From Clostridiales bacterium UBA6468 (lineage in GTDB: Bacteria > Bacillota > Clostridia > Oscillospirales > Oscillospiraceae), in assembly GCA_002436765.1 (NCBI GenBank), contig DJNI01000092.1, forward strand, positions 1 through 21,714: DNA of 21,714 nt, read 5' to 3'. The notes beneath the pieces were generated by a model. The model was not told the origin of the DNA. It ran no database searches and saw only the letters and a list, made by a program, of their open reading frames with translations. Of this stretch, positions 13,668-20,733 are shown one piece after another. Position 1 is the stretch's first letter. Each line of letters starts with the position of its first letter. The position numbers and the translations under genes were made by a program.

Positions 13668-14108
13668 ATGGAAGCGGCAGCAAAACAATTCAAAAAACGC
13701 AACGCGATCCTGTCCTGCCTCCGCAGCACCGTGCTTCATCCCTCAGCAGAGATGGTTCGCGACATGATGCGGGCGGAGTGCCCGGACATCTCCCTTGCGA
13801 CGGTTTATCGCAACCTCTCCCTGTTCAAGAGTCAGGGTCTGATCCAGAGCGTGGGCACGGTGAACGGCGTCGAACGCTTCGACGCCGATACCCGCCCCCA
13901 TGTCCACTTCATCTGCACAGCCTGCGGCGCGGTGATCGACCTTCCCGATACGGCGGTTCCTTTATCGCTGGGACAGGCCGCCGAGGAATGTACCGGCATT
14001 CAGGTGCACAGCTGTCAGTTGACCTTCACCGGTCTATGCCGTGGCTGTAAGCGGAAGAAAGAGCAGGACGATGACGTCACCGTCCGCAAAAGCGGTGATT
14101 TATACTGA
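13668..14108 (+). CDS. perR: Fur-family metalloregulator, PerR-like
   Basis: A 146-residue repressor: an N-terminal winged helix (about 8-72, with ISLATVYRNLSLFKSQGLI) and a C-terminal metal/dimerisation domain. The structural zinc is held by C83-x2-C86 and C124-x2-C127. Regulatory-site candidates by alignment with B. subtilis PerR are H24, D72, H78, H80 and D91 (in VIDL); Asp at the last position, where Fur has Glu, favours a peroxide sensor. GGAGGC lies 7 bases before the ATG. Rubrerythrin and rubredoxin genes follow directly, the usual PerR target set in Clostridia. Fur or Zur cannot be fully ruled out. It is probably autoregulated through the palindrome at 13620-13646. Confidence 0.85.
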   Translation: MEAAAKQFKKRNAILSCLRSTVLHPSAEMVRDMMRAECPDISLATVYRNLSLFKSQGLIQSVGTVNGVERFDADTRPHVHFICTACGAVIDLPDTAVPLSLGQAAEECTGIQVHSCQLTFTGLCRGCKRKKEQDDDVTVRKSGDLY

Positions 14109-14200
14109 ACTCCGGCTGAAAGGGTTTGGCCCGTGTCAGAATATCCTGTTCCTTACCGCCGGGCGGTCGCCCCTCCCGAAGGGTATCGGGGGGGAATCCG

Positions 14201-14237
14201 TTGTGATCCCAAGCAAATCAGCTATTATCATATAATA
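14201..14237 (+). promoter_or_regulatory. Rubrerythrin promoter with overlapping palindrome
   Basis: TTGTGA (14201-14206), 16-base spacer, TATTAT (14223-14228). The -10 is the left arm of a palindrome TATTAT-CAT-ATAATA (14223-14237), which resembles an A/T-rich PerR-type site. A second TATAAT lies at 14231-14236, but no -35 fits it at 16-18 bases. Repression by the upstream regulator is the natural guess. Confidence 0.55.
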
Positions 14238-14257
14238 AAAAATTGGAGGAATTGATT

Positions 14258-14956
14258 ATGAAGAAGTTTGTGTGCCCCGTTTGCGGTTATGTCTACGAAG
14301 GCGAGTTTATGCCCGAAGGCTTCAAGTGCCCCGTTTGCGGCGTTGACGGCTCCAAGTTCAAGGTCATGGACGAGGGCAAGCTGGCTGCCGAGCATGAGTA
14401 TGGCCTCTACGCCAAGACCGTGAAGAACAACCCCGATATCTCCGAGGAAGACAAGAAATACATCTTTGATCAGCTGACGGCCAACTTCCATGGCGAGTGC
14501 AGCGAGGTCGGCATGTACCTGTGCATGGCTCGCATTGCCCACCGGGAGGGCTACCCCGAGATCGGCCTGTACTGGGAGAAGGCTGCCCACGAGGAAGCCG
14601 AGCACGCCGCCAAGTTCGCCGAGATGCTGGGCGAGGATCTGGAGCCTCACATGAAGGCTACCACCAAAGACAACCTCGCATGGCGTGTTGACTGCGAATT
14701 CGGCGCCACCCAGGGCAAGTTCGACCTGGCCGCCTGTGCCAAGAAGAACGGTCTGGACGCCATCCACGACACCGTTCACGAAATGGCCAGAGACGAGGCA
14801 CGCCACGGCAGAGCCTTGCAGGGCATGCTGAACCGCTACTTTGGCAGAGAGATCGCTCTGGAGAAGGCCGCCGCCAAGGCAAACAAGGCTGCGGGTGTCG
14901 TGTCTGATGCCGTGAACACCGCTGCCGAAAAGCTGAGCGACATTTTTAAGAAGTGA
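14258..14956 (+). CDS. Rubrerythrin with N-terminal rubredoxin domain (reverse rubrerythrin)
   Basis: A 232-residue peroxide (and possibly oxygen) reductase of anaerobes. The N-terminal rubredoxin-like domain binds Fe through C6-x2-C9 and C24-x2-C27 (CPVCG twice); a ferritin-like four-helix diiron domain follows, with E80, E113-x2-H116, E147, and E180-x2-H183 as ligands. The domain order is reversed against classical rubrerythrin. The last 33 residues (about 200-232) are an Ala/Lys-rich amphipathic tail that looks like an addition. GGAGGA lies 7 bases before the ATG at 14258; an in-frame ATG at 14243 lies ahead of that site and is unlikely. The codon choice is very biased (AAG, GGC, CTG), as in highly expressed genes. 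Electrons probably come from the rubredoxin at 15339. Confidence 0.93.
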   Translation: MKKFVCPVCGYVYEGEFMPEGFKCPVCGVDGSKFKVMDEGKLAAEHEYGLYAKTVKNNPDISEEDKKYIFDQLTANFHGECSEVGMYLCMARIAHREGYPEIGLYWEKAAHEEAEHAAKFAEMLGEDLEPHMKATTKDNLAWRVDCEFGATQGKFDLAACAKKNGLDAIHDTVHEMARDEARHGRALQGMLNRYFGREIALEKAAAKANKAAGVVSDAVNTAAEKLSDIFKK

Positions 14957-14963
14957 GCGCGTC

Positions 14964-15074
14964 ATGTCTGATGGCAGGCTGAACGCAGGAAGCGATGCAT
15001 TTGCTTCACCCCGGGTGCCGAAGGCACTTCGGGGCGGGCAGAAGCCGTCCGTTCGGCGCTCTCCGGTCAGACAT
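14964..15074 (+). other. Multi-branched structured region between rubrerythrin and the 73-residue gene
   Basis: The closing stem ATGTCTGA (14964-14971) / TCAGACAT (15067-15074) is perfect. It encloses a hairpin GAAGC (14989-14993) / GCTTC (15003-15007); a strong nested hairpin CCCCG (15009-15013) / CGGGG (15030-15034) topped by GTGCC-GAA-GGCAC (15015-15027); and GCCG (15044-15047) / CGGC (15054-15057). This resembles a multi-way junction. There is no U-run, so it is not a simple terminator. It may be a regulatory or processing element in the operon mRNA, or a small repeat; the family was not recognised. Confidence 0.45.
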
Positions 15075-15102
15075 CGAGCCCGCAAGGTAAGGAGGCAGTT
15101 TT

Positions 15103-15324
15103 ATGCATGATTATGAGGTTCTGATCGAAACCATCAACCCCTGCGGCGGTGAGGCGCACCGCCGTGAGGAGTTCCTGGATGTACAGGCAGAAAGTCCGGA
15201 AGCATATGTGCGCGAGCACAGCGACTGGCCGATCCTGGACGTCGGAAAGAACACCGAAGGCGAGCCTGTTATTACAACGGGCGATGGCTACGGCGTGATC
15301 GTCCGATACACATTTTCCGAATAA
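15103..15324 (+). CDS. Small conserved-context protein of unknown function, 73 aa
   Basis: A compact, acidic 73-residue protein without membrane segments; single Cys14 (INPCGGEAHRREEF), then alternating short strands (ILDVGKNTEGEPVITT, YGVIVRYTFSE) that suggest a small alpha/beta fold. AAGGAGG lies 9 bases before the ATG. It is 14 bases upstream of the rubredoxin start and behind rubrerythrin, so a part in peroxide defence or iron handling is a fair inference, but no motif proves it. The coding bias and strong ribosome binding site argue that it is a real gene. Confidence 0.8.
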   Translation: MHDYEVLIETINPCGGEAHRREEFLDVQAESPEAYVREHSDWPILDVGKNTEGEPVITTGDGYGVIVRYTFSE

Positions 15325-15338
15325 GGGAGGGTATTTTT

Positions 15339-15500
15339 GTGAGATACGTCTGTAATGTCTGCGGTTACGTTTATGACCCCGAAGTCGGCGACCCCGACAA
15401 TGGCGTAGCCCCCGGCACGCCGTGGGAAGAGGTTCCGGCAGATTGGGTCTGCCCGCTGTGCGGTGTCGGCAAGGACGAGTTTTCCCCTGAGGAAGCCTGA
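15339..15500 (+). CDS. Rubredoxin
   Basis: A 53-residue mononuclear iron electron carrier. It has the classic layout: C5-x2-C8-G-Y-x-Y-D-P, then GVAPGTPWEEVPADWVCPLC with C38-x2-C41, then GKDEF. The length is exactly typical. The start is GTG at 15339, with GGGAGGG 8 bases upstream. It is the last gene of the perR-rubrerythrin cluster, with a strong terminator 10 bases after its stop, and probably donates electrons to the rubrerythrin. Confidence 0.97.
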   Translation: MRYVCNVCGYVYDPEVGDPDNGVAPGTPWEEVPADWVCPLCGVGKDEFSPEEA

Positions 15501-15510
15501 GCTTTTGGGC

Positions 15511-15545
15511 AGGAGGGAGCGGAATTTTCCGCTCCCTCCTTTTTT
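15511..15545 (+). terminator. Strong intrinsic terminator after rubredoxin
   Basis: AGGAGGGAGCGGA (15511-15523) pairs perfectly with TCCGCTCCCTCCT (15528-15540) over a four-base loop, followed directly by a T-run through 15545. Confidence 0.95.
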
Positions 15546-15614
15546 ATCGGCAAAATTCCGCCAAACGATTGCCGCTGCCGCAGGCGAATTGCTCAGAGTT
15601 CCCTTACTTGCCCC

Positions 15615-15643
15615 TTGTCAGATCTCCTGTTTTCGTGTATAAT
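15615..15643 (+). promoter_or_regulatory. Sigma-A promoter of the larEBC operon
   Basis: TTGTCA (15615-15620), 17-base spacer, perfect TATAAT (15638-15643). The start near 15650 gives a leader of about 30 bases to larE. No obvious operator or riboswitch lies between it and the gene. Confidence 0.88.
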
Positions 15644-15679
15644 GGGAAAAATTCTTTCTGGGGCACGGGAGGTTACAAT

Positions 15680-16426
15680 ATGACCTTGGAACAGTTTTTT
15701 ACGGAAAATCCGGAGGTGGCCATCGCCTTTTCCGGCGGCGTGGATTCGGCGTACCTGCTGTACGCGGCGACGCGGTATGCCGAACGGGTGAAAGCCTATT
15801 ACGTGAGTACCGCCTTCCAGCCGGAATTTGAACTGGAAGACGCCCGGCGCTTAGCCAGCGAGGTGGGCGCGGACATGCAGGTGCTGCATGTGGACGCCCT
15901 GTCCAGCGACGCGGTCGTGGCGAACCCCCCTGACCGCTGCTACCACTGCAAAAACACCCTGTTCCGGCAGATCCTCCGGGCGGCGGAAAACGACGGCTTC
16001 CCGGTGCTGCTGGACGGCACCAACGCCTCCGACGACGCCGGCGACCGGCCGGGAATGCGAGCGCTGCGGGAGCTGTCGGTTCGCTCCCCTCTCCGGGAGT
16101 GCGGCCTGACCAAGGCGGAGATCCGCCGTCTTTCCAAGGAAGCCGGGCTGTTCACCTGGGACAAGCCCGCCTACGCCTGCCTTGCCACCCGGATCCGCAC
16201 CGGGGAGGAAATTACGCTGCAAAAGCTGAAGCAGACGGAAAAGGCGGAGGGATTTCTGTTCGGGCTTGGGTTCCGGGACTTCCGCGTCCGCATGGTGGGC
16301 AATACCGCGAAGCTGGAGCTGCGGGAGTCCGACCTGCCTCTGCTTCTGGAAAACCGGGAGAAGATCGTGACCGAGCTCCGCAAAGATTATGACGGCGTCC
16401 TGCTGAATCTGGAGGTGCGCAAGTGA
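15680..16426 (+). CDS. larE: LarE, ATP-dependent sacrificial sulfur transferase
   Basis: A 248-residue PP-loop enzyme that adenylates the dicarboxylated pyridine intermediate made by LarB and inserts sulfur into it during nickel-pincer nucleotide (NPN) synthesis. The PP-loop is SGGVDS (18-23). Conserved Cys lie in PDRCYHCK (C87, C90) and YACLATRIR (C167). Single-Cys LarE proteins give up the thiol of one cysteine, others use an iron-sulfur cluster; three well-placed Cys leave both open here. GGGAGG lies 8 bases before the ATG at 15680; an in-frame start upstream would lie before the promoter. It is the first gene of the operon, and its stop shares GTGA with the larB start. Confidence 0.94.
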   Translation: MTLEQFFTENPEVAIAFSGGVDSAYLLYAATRYAERVKAYYVSTAFQPEFELEDARRLASEVGADMQVLHVDALSSDAVVANPPDRCYHCKNTLFRQILRAAENDGFPVLLDGTNASDDAGDRPGMRALRELSVRSPLRECGLTKAEIRRLSKEAGLFTWDKPAYACLATRIRTGEEITLQKLKQTEKAEGFLFGLGFRDFRVRMVGNTAKLELRESDLPLLLENREKIVTELRKDYDGVLLNLEVRK

Positions 16427-17178
16427 ACTCTGAGATCCGAAAGCTGCTGGAATCCGTTCAGGCCGGAAAAACCAGCGTAGACGACGCCATGCTGGAGCTG
16501 AAAAAGGCCCCCTTCGAGGACATTGGCTACGCGAAGGTCGATCTCCACCGGAAGGTGCGCCAGGGTGCGGCGGAGGTGATCTACGGCGCGGGGAAGACCC
16601 CGGAGCAGATCGGCGGCATCATCGACGCCATGGGCGCCAACGGCCAGAACCGCGTTCTGATTACCAGAATGTCCCCCGAGGCAGCGGCTTACGTCGGCAG
16701 CACCCGGGAACTGGACTACCACAAGGACGCCCGGGTGGGCATTGTGGGTGGTCTTCCCCAGCCTGACGGCATCGGAAAGGTCGTCATCGCCACCGGCGGC
16801 ACCAGTGATATCCCCGTGGCCGAGGAAGCGGCGCTGACGGCGCAGGTGCTGGGCAGCGAGGTGGTGCGGCTGTACGACGTGGGGGTTTCCGGCGTCCACC
16901 GGCTGCTTGCCCATATGGATGATATTATGGAAGCCAGCGTGGTCGTCGCCATCGCGGGCATGGAGGGAGCGCTTGCCAGCGTGGTGGGCGGTCTCGCGGA
17001 ATGCCCGGTGATCGCCGTCCCCACCAGCGTGGGCTACGGCGCGTCCTTCGGCGGCGTGGCGGCGCTGCTGAGTATGCTCAATTCCTGCGCCAGCGGCGTG
17101 TCGGTGGTGAACATCGACAACGGCTTCGGCGCGGGGTATCTGGCGAACATGATCAACCACATGGAGGTCAAGGGATGA
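16423..17178 (+). CDS. larB: LarB, NaAD carboxylase/hydrolase of NPN cofactor synthesis
   Basis: A 251-residue enzyme that carboxylates nicotinic acid adenine dinucleotide at C5 and releases AMP, the first step to the NPN cofactor. An N-terminal helical part (RKLLESVQAGKTSVDDAM) precedes a PurE-like C-terminal domain (about 115-250) with ATGGTSDIPVAEEAA, YDVGVSGVHRLL and VPTSVGYGASFGG, all diagnostic for LarB. The length is normal. The GTG start overlaps the larE stop by 4 bases and its own stop overlaps the larC ATG by 4 bases, so the three proteins are made in coupled fashion. Confidence 0.96.
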   Translation: MNSEIRKLLESVQAGKTSVDDAMLELKKAPFEDIGYAKVDLHRKVRQGAAEVIYGAGKTPEQIGGIIDAMGANGQNRVLITRMSPEAAAYVGSTRELDYHKDARVGIVGGLPQPDGIGKVVIATGGTSDIPVAEEAALTAQVLGSEVVRLYDVGVSGVHRLLAHMDDIMEASVVVAIAGMEGALASVVGGLAECPVIAVPTSVGYGASFGGVAALLSMLNSCASGVSVVNIDNGFGAGYLANMINHMEVKG

Positions 17179-18347
17179 AAACGCTGTACATCGAATGCGC
17201 CATGGGCGCCGCCGGGGACATGCTCGCCGCGGCGCTGCTGGAGCTGCTTCCCAACCGGGCGGCATTTCTTGCAAAAATGAACGGCCTCGGCATCCCCGGC
17301 GTCACCGTCAGTGCGGAAAAAAGCGTCAAATGCGGCGTGGCGGGAACCCATTTTTCCGTCAAGGTAGCGGGAATTGAGGAAGACGAGAACCTCCATAGCC
17401 ATCATCACGGCCATGTCCACGGCAGCATGGAGGGCATCGGGGAAATCGTGAGCAGACTGCCCATCCCCTCCATGGTCAAGCTGGACGTTCTGGCCGTGTA
17501 CAATCTCATTGCCGAGGCGGAAAGCCGCGTCCACGGCGTGCCGGTTCAGCAGATTCACTTCCACGAGGTCGGCACCATGGACGCCGTTGCGGACATCACC
17601 GCCGTGTGCCTGCTGATGCGGGAGATCCGCCCCGATCAGGTGATCGTGTCCCCAATTTCCGTGGGAAGCGGCACCGTCCGGTGCGCTCACGGGATTCTCC
17701 CCGTTCCCGCACCGGCAACCGCCCTGCTTCTTGCGGGGATGCCCATTCAGGCCGGAAATGTCCAGGGCGAGCTGTGTACCCCCACCGGCGCGGCGCTGCT
17801 GAAATACTTTGCCGACGGTTTTGGCAGTCTGCCCGTCATGCGGGTGCAGAAAACCGGCTACGGCATGGGCAAAAAAGACTTCCCTCAAGCGAACTGCCTG
17901 CGGGTCATGCTGGGAGAAACCGCCGACCAGACCGACACCATTGCGGAGCTGTGCTGCAACATCGACGACATGACCGGTGAGGAGATCGGGTTCGCCATGG
18001 AGCAGCTGCTCCTCGGCGGCGCGCTGGACGTGTTTACCACTCCCATCGGCATGAAAAAGAACCGCCCCGGCGTGCTCTTAAGCGTCCTGTGCCGGACGAG
18101 CGACCGGGAGAAAATGGCGCAGCTGATCTTCCGCCACACCACCACCCTGGGCATCCGGGAAAGTCTGCAAAACCGCTACACCCTGGAGCGGCGCACGGAG
18201 ATTCTTTCCACTCCCTACGGCAAGGTTCGGCAGAAACGCTCCTCCGGCTACGGCGTCCAGCGGCAAAAGACCGAGTACGAGGACATCGCATCCATCGCCC
18301 GGGAACGGGGGATGAGCATCGCCCAGGTTCGGGAGATGCTGAAATAA
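17175..18347 (+). CDS. larC: LarC, nickel insertase (cyclometallase) of NPN cofactor synthesis
   Basis: A 390-residue CTP-dependent enzyme that inserts nickel into the pincer nucleotide. The N-terminal IECAMGAAGDM is the family signature; a His-rich nickel-binding loop follows (H74, H76, H77, H78, H80, H82), then QQIHFHEVGTMDAVADI and CTPTGAALLKYFA. The C-terminal half (from about 257: CNIDDMTGEEIGFAMEQLL) is the CTP/catalytic LarC2 part. Here both halves are one continuous frame, unlike Lactiplantibacillus plantarum, where full LarC needs a ribosomal frameshift. The ATG shares ATGA with the larB stop. No lactate racemase (larA) or nickel channel lies in the window, so the enzyme that uses the cofactor is elsewhere. 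Confidence 0.96.
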   Translation: MKTLYIECAMGAAGDMLAAALLELLPNRAAFLAKMNGLGIPGVTVSAEKSVKCGVAGTHFSVKVAGIEEDENLHSHHHGHVHGSMEGIGEIVSRLPIPSMVKLDVLAVYNLIAEAESRVHGVPVQQIHFHEVGTMDAVADITAVCLLMREIRPDQVIVSPISVGSGTVRCAHGILPVPAPATALLLAGMPIQAGNVQGELCTPTGAALLKYFADGFGSLPVMRVQKTGYGMGKKDFPQANCLRVMLGETADQTDTIAELCCNIDDMTGEEIGFAMEQLLLGGALDVFTTPIGMKKNRPGVLLSVLCRTSDREKMAQLIFRHTTTLGIRESLQNRYTLERRTEILSTPYGKVRQKRSSGYGVQRQKTEYEDIASIARERGMSIAQVREMLK

Positions 18348-18371
18348 CACAGAAGCCCACGGGATGGTCTG

Positions 18372-18495
18372 CCCCCTTGCCTCTCCCTATGGGAGAGGTG
18401 GCCGAGCGCAGCGAGGACGGAGAGGGGAAACCAGGCTGCAACGCCCTCTCAGTCACCTTCGGTGACAGCTTCCCCAGAGGGGGAGCCAAGGGGGG
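18372..18495. repeat. Dispersed palindromic repeat, about 124 bp
   Basis: The outer ends CCCCCTTGCCTCTCCC (18372 onward) and GGGGGAGCCAAGGGGGG (to 18495) are imperfect inverted repeats. Inside are CTCTCCC-TAT-GGGAGAG (18381-18397) and GTCACC-TTC-GGTGAC (18452-18466). From memory this matches an interspersed element widespread in Faecalibacterium and relatives (CTCTCCC-hairpin ... CCCTCTCAGTC-hairpin ... AGAGGGGGAGCC); that identity was not checked. It has no coding capacity. It lies between larC and the terminator at 18513. Confidence 0.7.
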
Positions 18496-18512
18496 TGTGC
18501 CCATACATAAAA

Positions 18513-18542
18513 ACGGAGCGTATCGGTACCGATACGCTCCGT
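18513..18542. terminator. Perfect 30-bp palindrome, bidirectional terminator
   Basis: The left half ACGGAGCGTATCGGT is the exact reverse complement of the right half (18528-18542). On the minus strand it is followed by TTTTTATG, a good terminator for the DUF2207 gene; on the plus strand by TCGCTGTTTTACG, weaker, for larEBC. The genes on both sides converge here. Confidence 0.85.
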
Positions 18543-18587
18543 TCGCTGTTTTACGATCGTCCATTCAATGACCCGTGGGTCTTTCAT

Positions 18588-20312
18588 TCACTTTCTCCTC
18601 CGCCGCAGGCGAGCCGGTATCCACCGGTCGATCTGCATCCGGCGGAGCTTTTCGTCCATCCGGTCGGCCGTGTCCAGCAGAATGCCCGCCCATTCCTCCG
18701 CCGTCTGGACGTTCCGGGCGCGGGTGACCAGATACGGGCACCGCTCCAGCTTCCGATGGCCGAAGGCTCTGGCAAAGGGATTGATGACCCCCAGCGCCAG
18801 CGTGAAGGGCGCGAGATCGAAGAAATAATCCGGGTCGTTGGCCATCAGGCGGCTGACATCCTCCGTGGGAAGCTTCTTGGCGTAGCGCCGGAAGCCCAGC
18901 ACCTGCGCCGCCGCATAGCTGCCAAGATCGCTGCGTTTTCCGCCGTAGGCGGCGAAATAGCCCAGCAGAAATTCCCCCAGGGCGCTGCACAGCGGGATCC
19001 AGACCTGGCCGCACAGCAGTCCCAGCACCACCCACGCGGCGATGCACACCGCCCCGATGAGCATGGGCAGCTTGCCCCGCAGATGGGTGCGGTAGGCCAT
19101 ATCCTGGATCAGCCACCCGGACACCGCGCCGAAGACCCCCAGAATGATGGAAAGCAAAATCTGGAGCGCCCGGGCGGAGGTCATATTCATGGCCACGCAC
19201 ACGCCGCAGAAGATCTGGGCGCCGCAGCAAAGGCCACGGAAGATCTTCATGTTCCCGCTGACGCCTTTGTACATATTCCGCTCGTTGGGGACGATAGCGG
19301 ACACCTTGCGGCTGAGCTTGGCGTAGGGGAAGCCTGTAGCGTCCACCGTCTGGCGGCTGCCGAAGAGCAGGGCGAAAATCTTGTTTTCAAAAAGGCTGCG
19401 CTCGTTGCCCATGTCCATGCGCTTGCGCAGCAGCACCTTACTTCCGTCCGTCTGGATGAGCAGGTACCCAAGCTGCGCCCATGTAAACACCATCATGGTC
19501 AGATCGCCCCCGGACAAGGTCAGACGACACCCCAGCTCGCCGGCGGTAATGCCCTCCGGCGGGGTCGTGCTGCGGCTGTGGGCGATGGGCTTCGTGCGCA
19601 GGAAAATCAGCCAGTACACCAGCGCCAGGCCCACGCAGATCAGCATATATTTGATCTCCGGGTTGCCCTCCCGGATGTAGGTGCTCACGGTGGGGAACAT
19701 CTTCTGATCCACCAGCATGGTCATGGTGACGGCTTCGTGGTCGTTCAGGGTGGTTTTGCTGGCGCCGATGATCTGATTGCTGCTCACCGTGACGGTCAGG
19801 TCGGAGGCAATGCTCTCCTGGCGGTAGATGCTGGTAAATTTCGGCGCGTTGGGCATATCTCCCGGGGGCATGGTGATGACAAAGCTCAGCTGCTCCACCG
19901 GAAATTCAAAGCCGCTGAGCAGCTCGATGCTCAGCTGCAACTCCCGCTTGTCGTCAACGGTCACAACGCCCACGGACTTGGGAAGGGTAAAGCTGAAATT
20001 CAGGGGGATCTCCCCGGTGATGCCGCTGACCACCCGGCTGATATCCACCAGGGTCGCGGAGGACGTCTTGCTGGTGGAGACGGACGCGCCGTTTAAGGTA
20101 ATGCCCGTGGCGTTGGCGGGCAGGGGAAAGCTCATGGAGGTGGCGACATACTCCATGCGCAGGGTGACGGTCATATTCACCTGGCAGCTTCCTTCGGCAC
20201 TGACGGTGCAGTAGGTATCCACCCGGGAGGCTGCGCTCTCGGCGGAGGCGGGCAGCGTGAAAAAGCCCATGAGCAGCATGCACAGAAAAAGCCCGATCCC
20301 GATACGCTTCAA
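18588..20312 (-). CDS. DUF2207 family membrane protein with signal peptide
   Basis: A 574-residue predicted exported/membrane protein. A signal peptide (MKRIGIGLFLCMLLMGFFTLPASA, about 1-24) leads to a beta-rich extracytoplasmic region (about 25-245) that fits DUF2207. A helix near 250-268 (YMLICVGLALVYWLIFL) follows, then a cytoplasmic wing-like part and further helices at about 380-470. It ends in a basic tail RLRRRRK rather than the Gly-rich tail common in DUF2207. The TTG at 20312 is chosen because GGGGGAG lies 5 bases upstream and the signal peptide starts there; upstream in-frame codons overlap the promoter. Function unknown, probably cell envelope. Monocistronic between the promoter at 20345-20373 and the 18513 terminator. 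Confidence 0.85.
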   Translation of the reverse strand: MKRIGIGLFLCMLLMGFFTLPASAESAASRVDTYCTVSAEGSCQVNMTVTLRMEYVATSMSFPLPANATGITLNGASVSTSKTSSATLVDISRVVSGITGEIPLNFSFTLPKSVGVVTVDDKRELQLSIELLSGFEFPVEQLSFVITMPPGDMPNAPKFTSIYRQESIASDLTVTVSSNQIIGASKTTLNDHEAVTMTMLVDQKMFPTVSTYIREGNPEIKYMLICVGLALVYWLIFLRTKPIAHSRSTTPPEGITAGELGCRLTLSGGDLTMMVFTWAQLGYLLIQTDGSKVLLRKRMDMGNERSLFENKIFALLFGSRQTVDATGFPYAKLSRKVSAIVPNERNMYKGVSGNMKIFRGLCCGAQIFCGVCVAMNMTSARALQILLSIILGVFGAVSGWLIQDMAYRTHLRGKLPMLIGAVCIAAWVVLGLLCGQVWIPLCSALGEFLLGYFAAYGGKRSDLGSYAAAQVLGFRRYAKKLPTEDVSRLMANDPDYFFDLAPFTLALGVINPFARAFGHRKLERCPYLVTRARNVQTAEEWAGILLDTADRMDEKLRRMQIDRWIPARLRRRRK

Positions 20313-20344
20313 GCAAACTCCCCCTTTATCAGTTTCGTCAGAAC

Positions 20345-20373
20345 ATTTTACCATGCGGATAGGAAAAAAGCAA
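20345..20373 (-). promoter_or_regulatory. Sigma-A promoter of the DUF2207 gene
   Basis: On the minus strand: TTGCTT, 17-base spacer, TAAAAT. The start near 20338 gives a leader of about 26 bases to the TTG start. Confidence 0.7.
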
Positions 20374-20452
20374 GGGCAACACCGCACAATTCGGCAATTC
20401 ACCGTCAGCATGCCCGGTTAGCGGGTCCTTTCCGGTTTTCAGATAGACCTCA

Positions 20453-20673
20453 GGGAAGCTCTGAATCAATCGTCTGCGGCTGCGAGCGGATCTTTTCCGT
20501 CCACTCTTCGGTATCGAAAACGGGAAATAGAGCGCAGCCGTTGCCGACGTAAGTCGGCTTACGAATGCGGCATACCCTTTGCGGGTACATACAGTATTCC
20601 GCCGCTTTCGATACCTCGATCGGACGAAAAATCTCTCACTCACAGCTTATCGTCGATTTCATCAGAGCTTCCC
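20453..20673. repeat. Fold-back (MITE-like) repeat, copy 2, 221 bp
   Basis: The terminal inverted repeats GGGAAGCTCTGAATCAATCG (20453-20472) and CGATTTCATCAGAGCTTCCC (20654-20673) match at 17 of 20 positions. The inner stem GGTATCGAAA / TTTCGATACC is perfect, and GCTGCGAG pairs with CTCACAGC with one mismatch. Between GGGAAATA and ACATACAG it has about 58 bases absent from copy 1, holding small hairpins CCGAC-GTAA-GTCGG and TACCC-TTTGC-GGGTA. It is non-coding. With the flanking promoters it accounts for the 457-base gap between the DUF2207 gene and gntR; 20374-20452 shows nothing I can name. Confidence 0.82.
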
Positions 20674-20700
20674 TTAAAAAACTCTTAATCTCCCCCCGTA

Positions 20701-20729
20701 TTGACAAATTCTGTATCCTGGGTTATCCT
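20701..20729 (+). promoter_or_regulatory. Probable sigma-A promoter of gntR-ABC
   Basis: Perfect TTGACA (20701-20706), 17-base spacer, TATCCT (20724-20729). The -10 lies inside an inverted repeat GGTTA-TCC-TAACC (20721-20733). The start is expected near 20736. Confidence 0.65.
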
Positions 20730-20733
20730 AACC

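Noticed and set aside
14109..14200. Possible terminator between perR and rubrerythrin (CCCTCCCGAAGGGTATCGGGGGGG region)
   Set aside because: The pairing is irregular and no T-run follows, so no terminator is called.
14228..15085. Long open frame antisense to rubrerythrin (285 codons)
   Set aside because: It mirrors the codon-biased rubrerythrin gene on the other strand, lacks any known domain and a good ribosome binding site.
18462..20096. Long open frame antisense to the DUF2207 gene (544 codons)
   Set aside because: Its His/Gln/Gly-rich product is a typical G+C-driven antisense frame; the minus-strand gene has a signal peptide, promoter and terminator.
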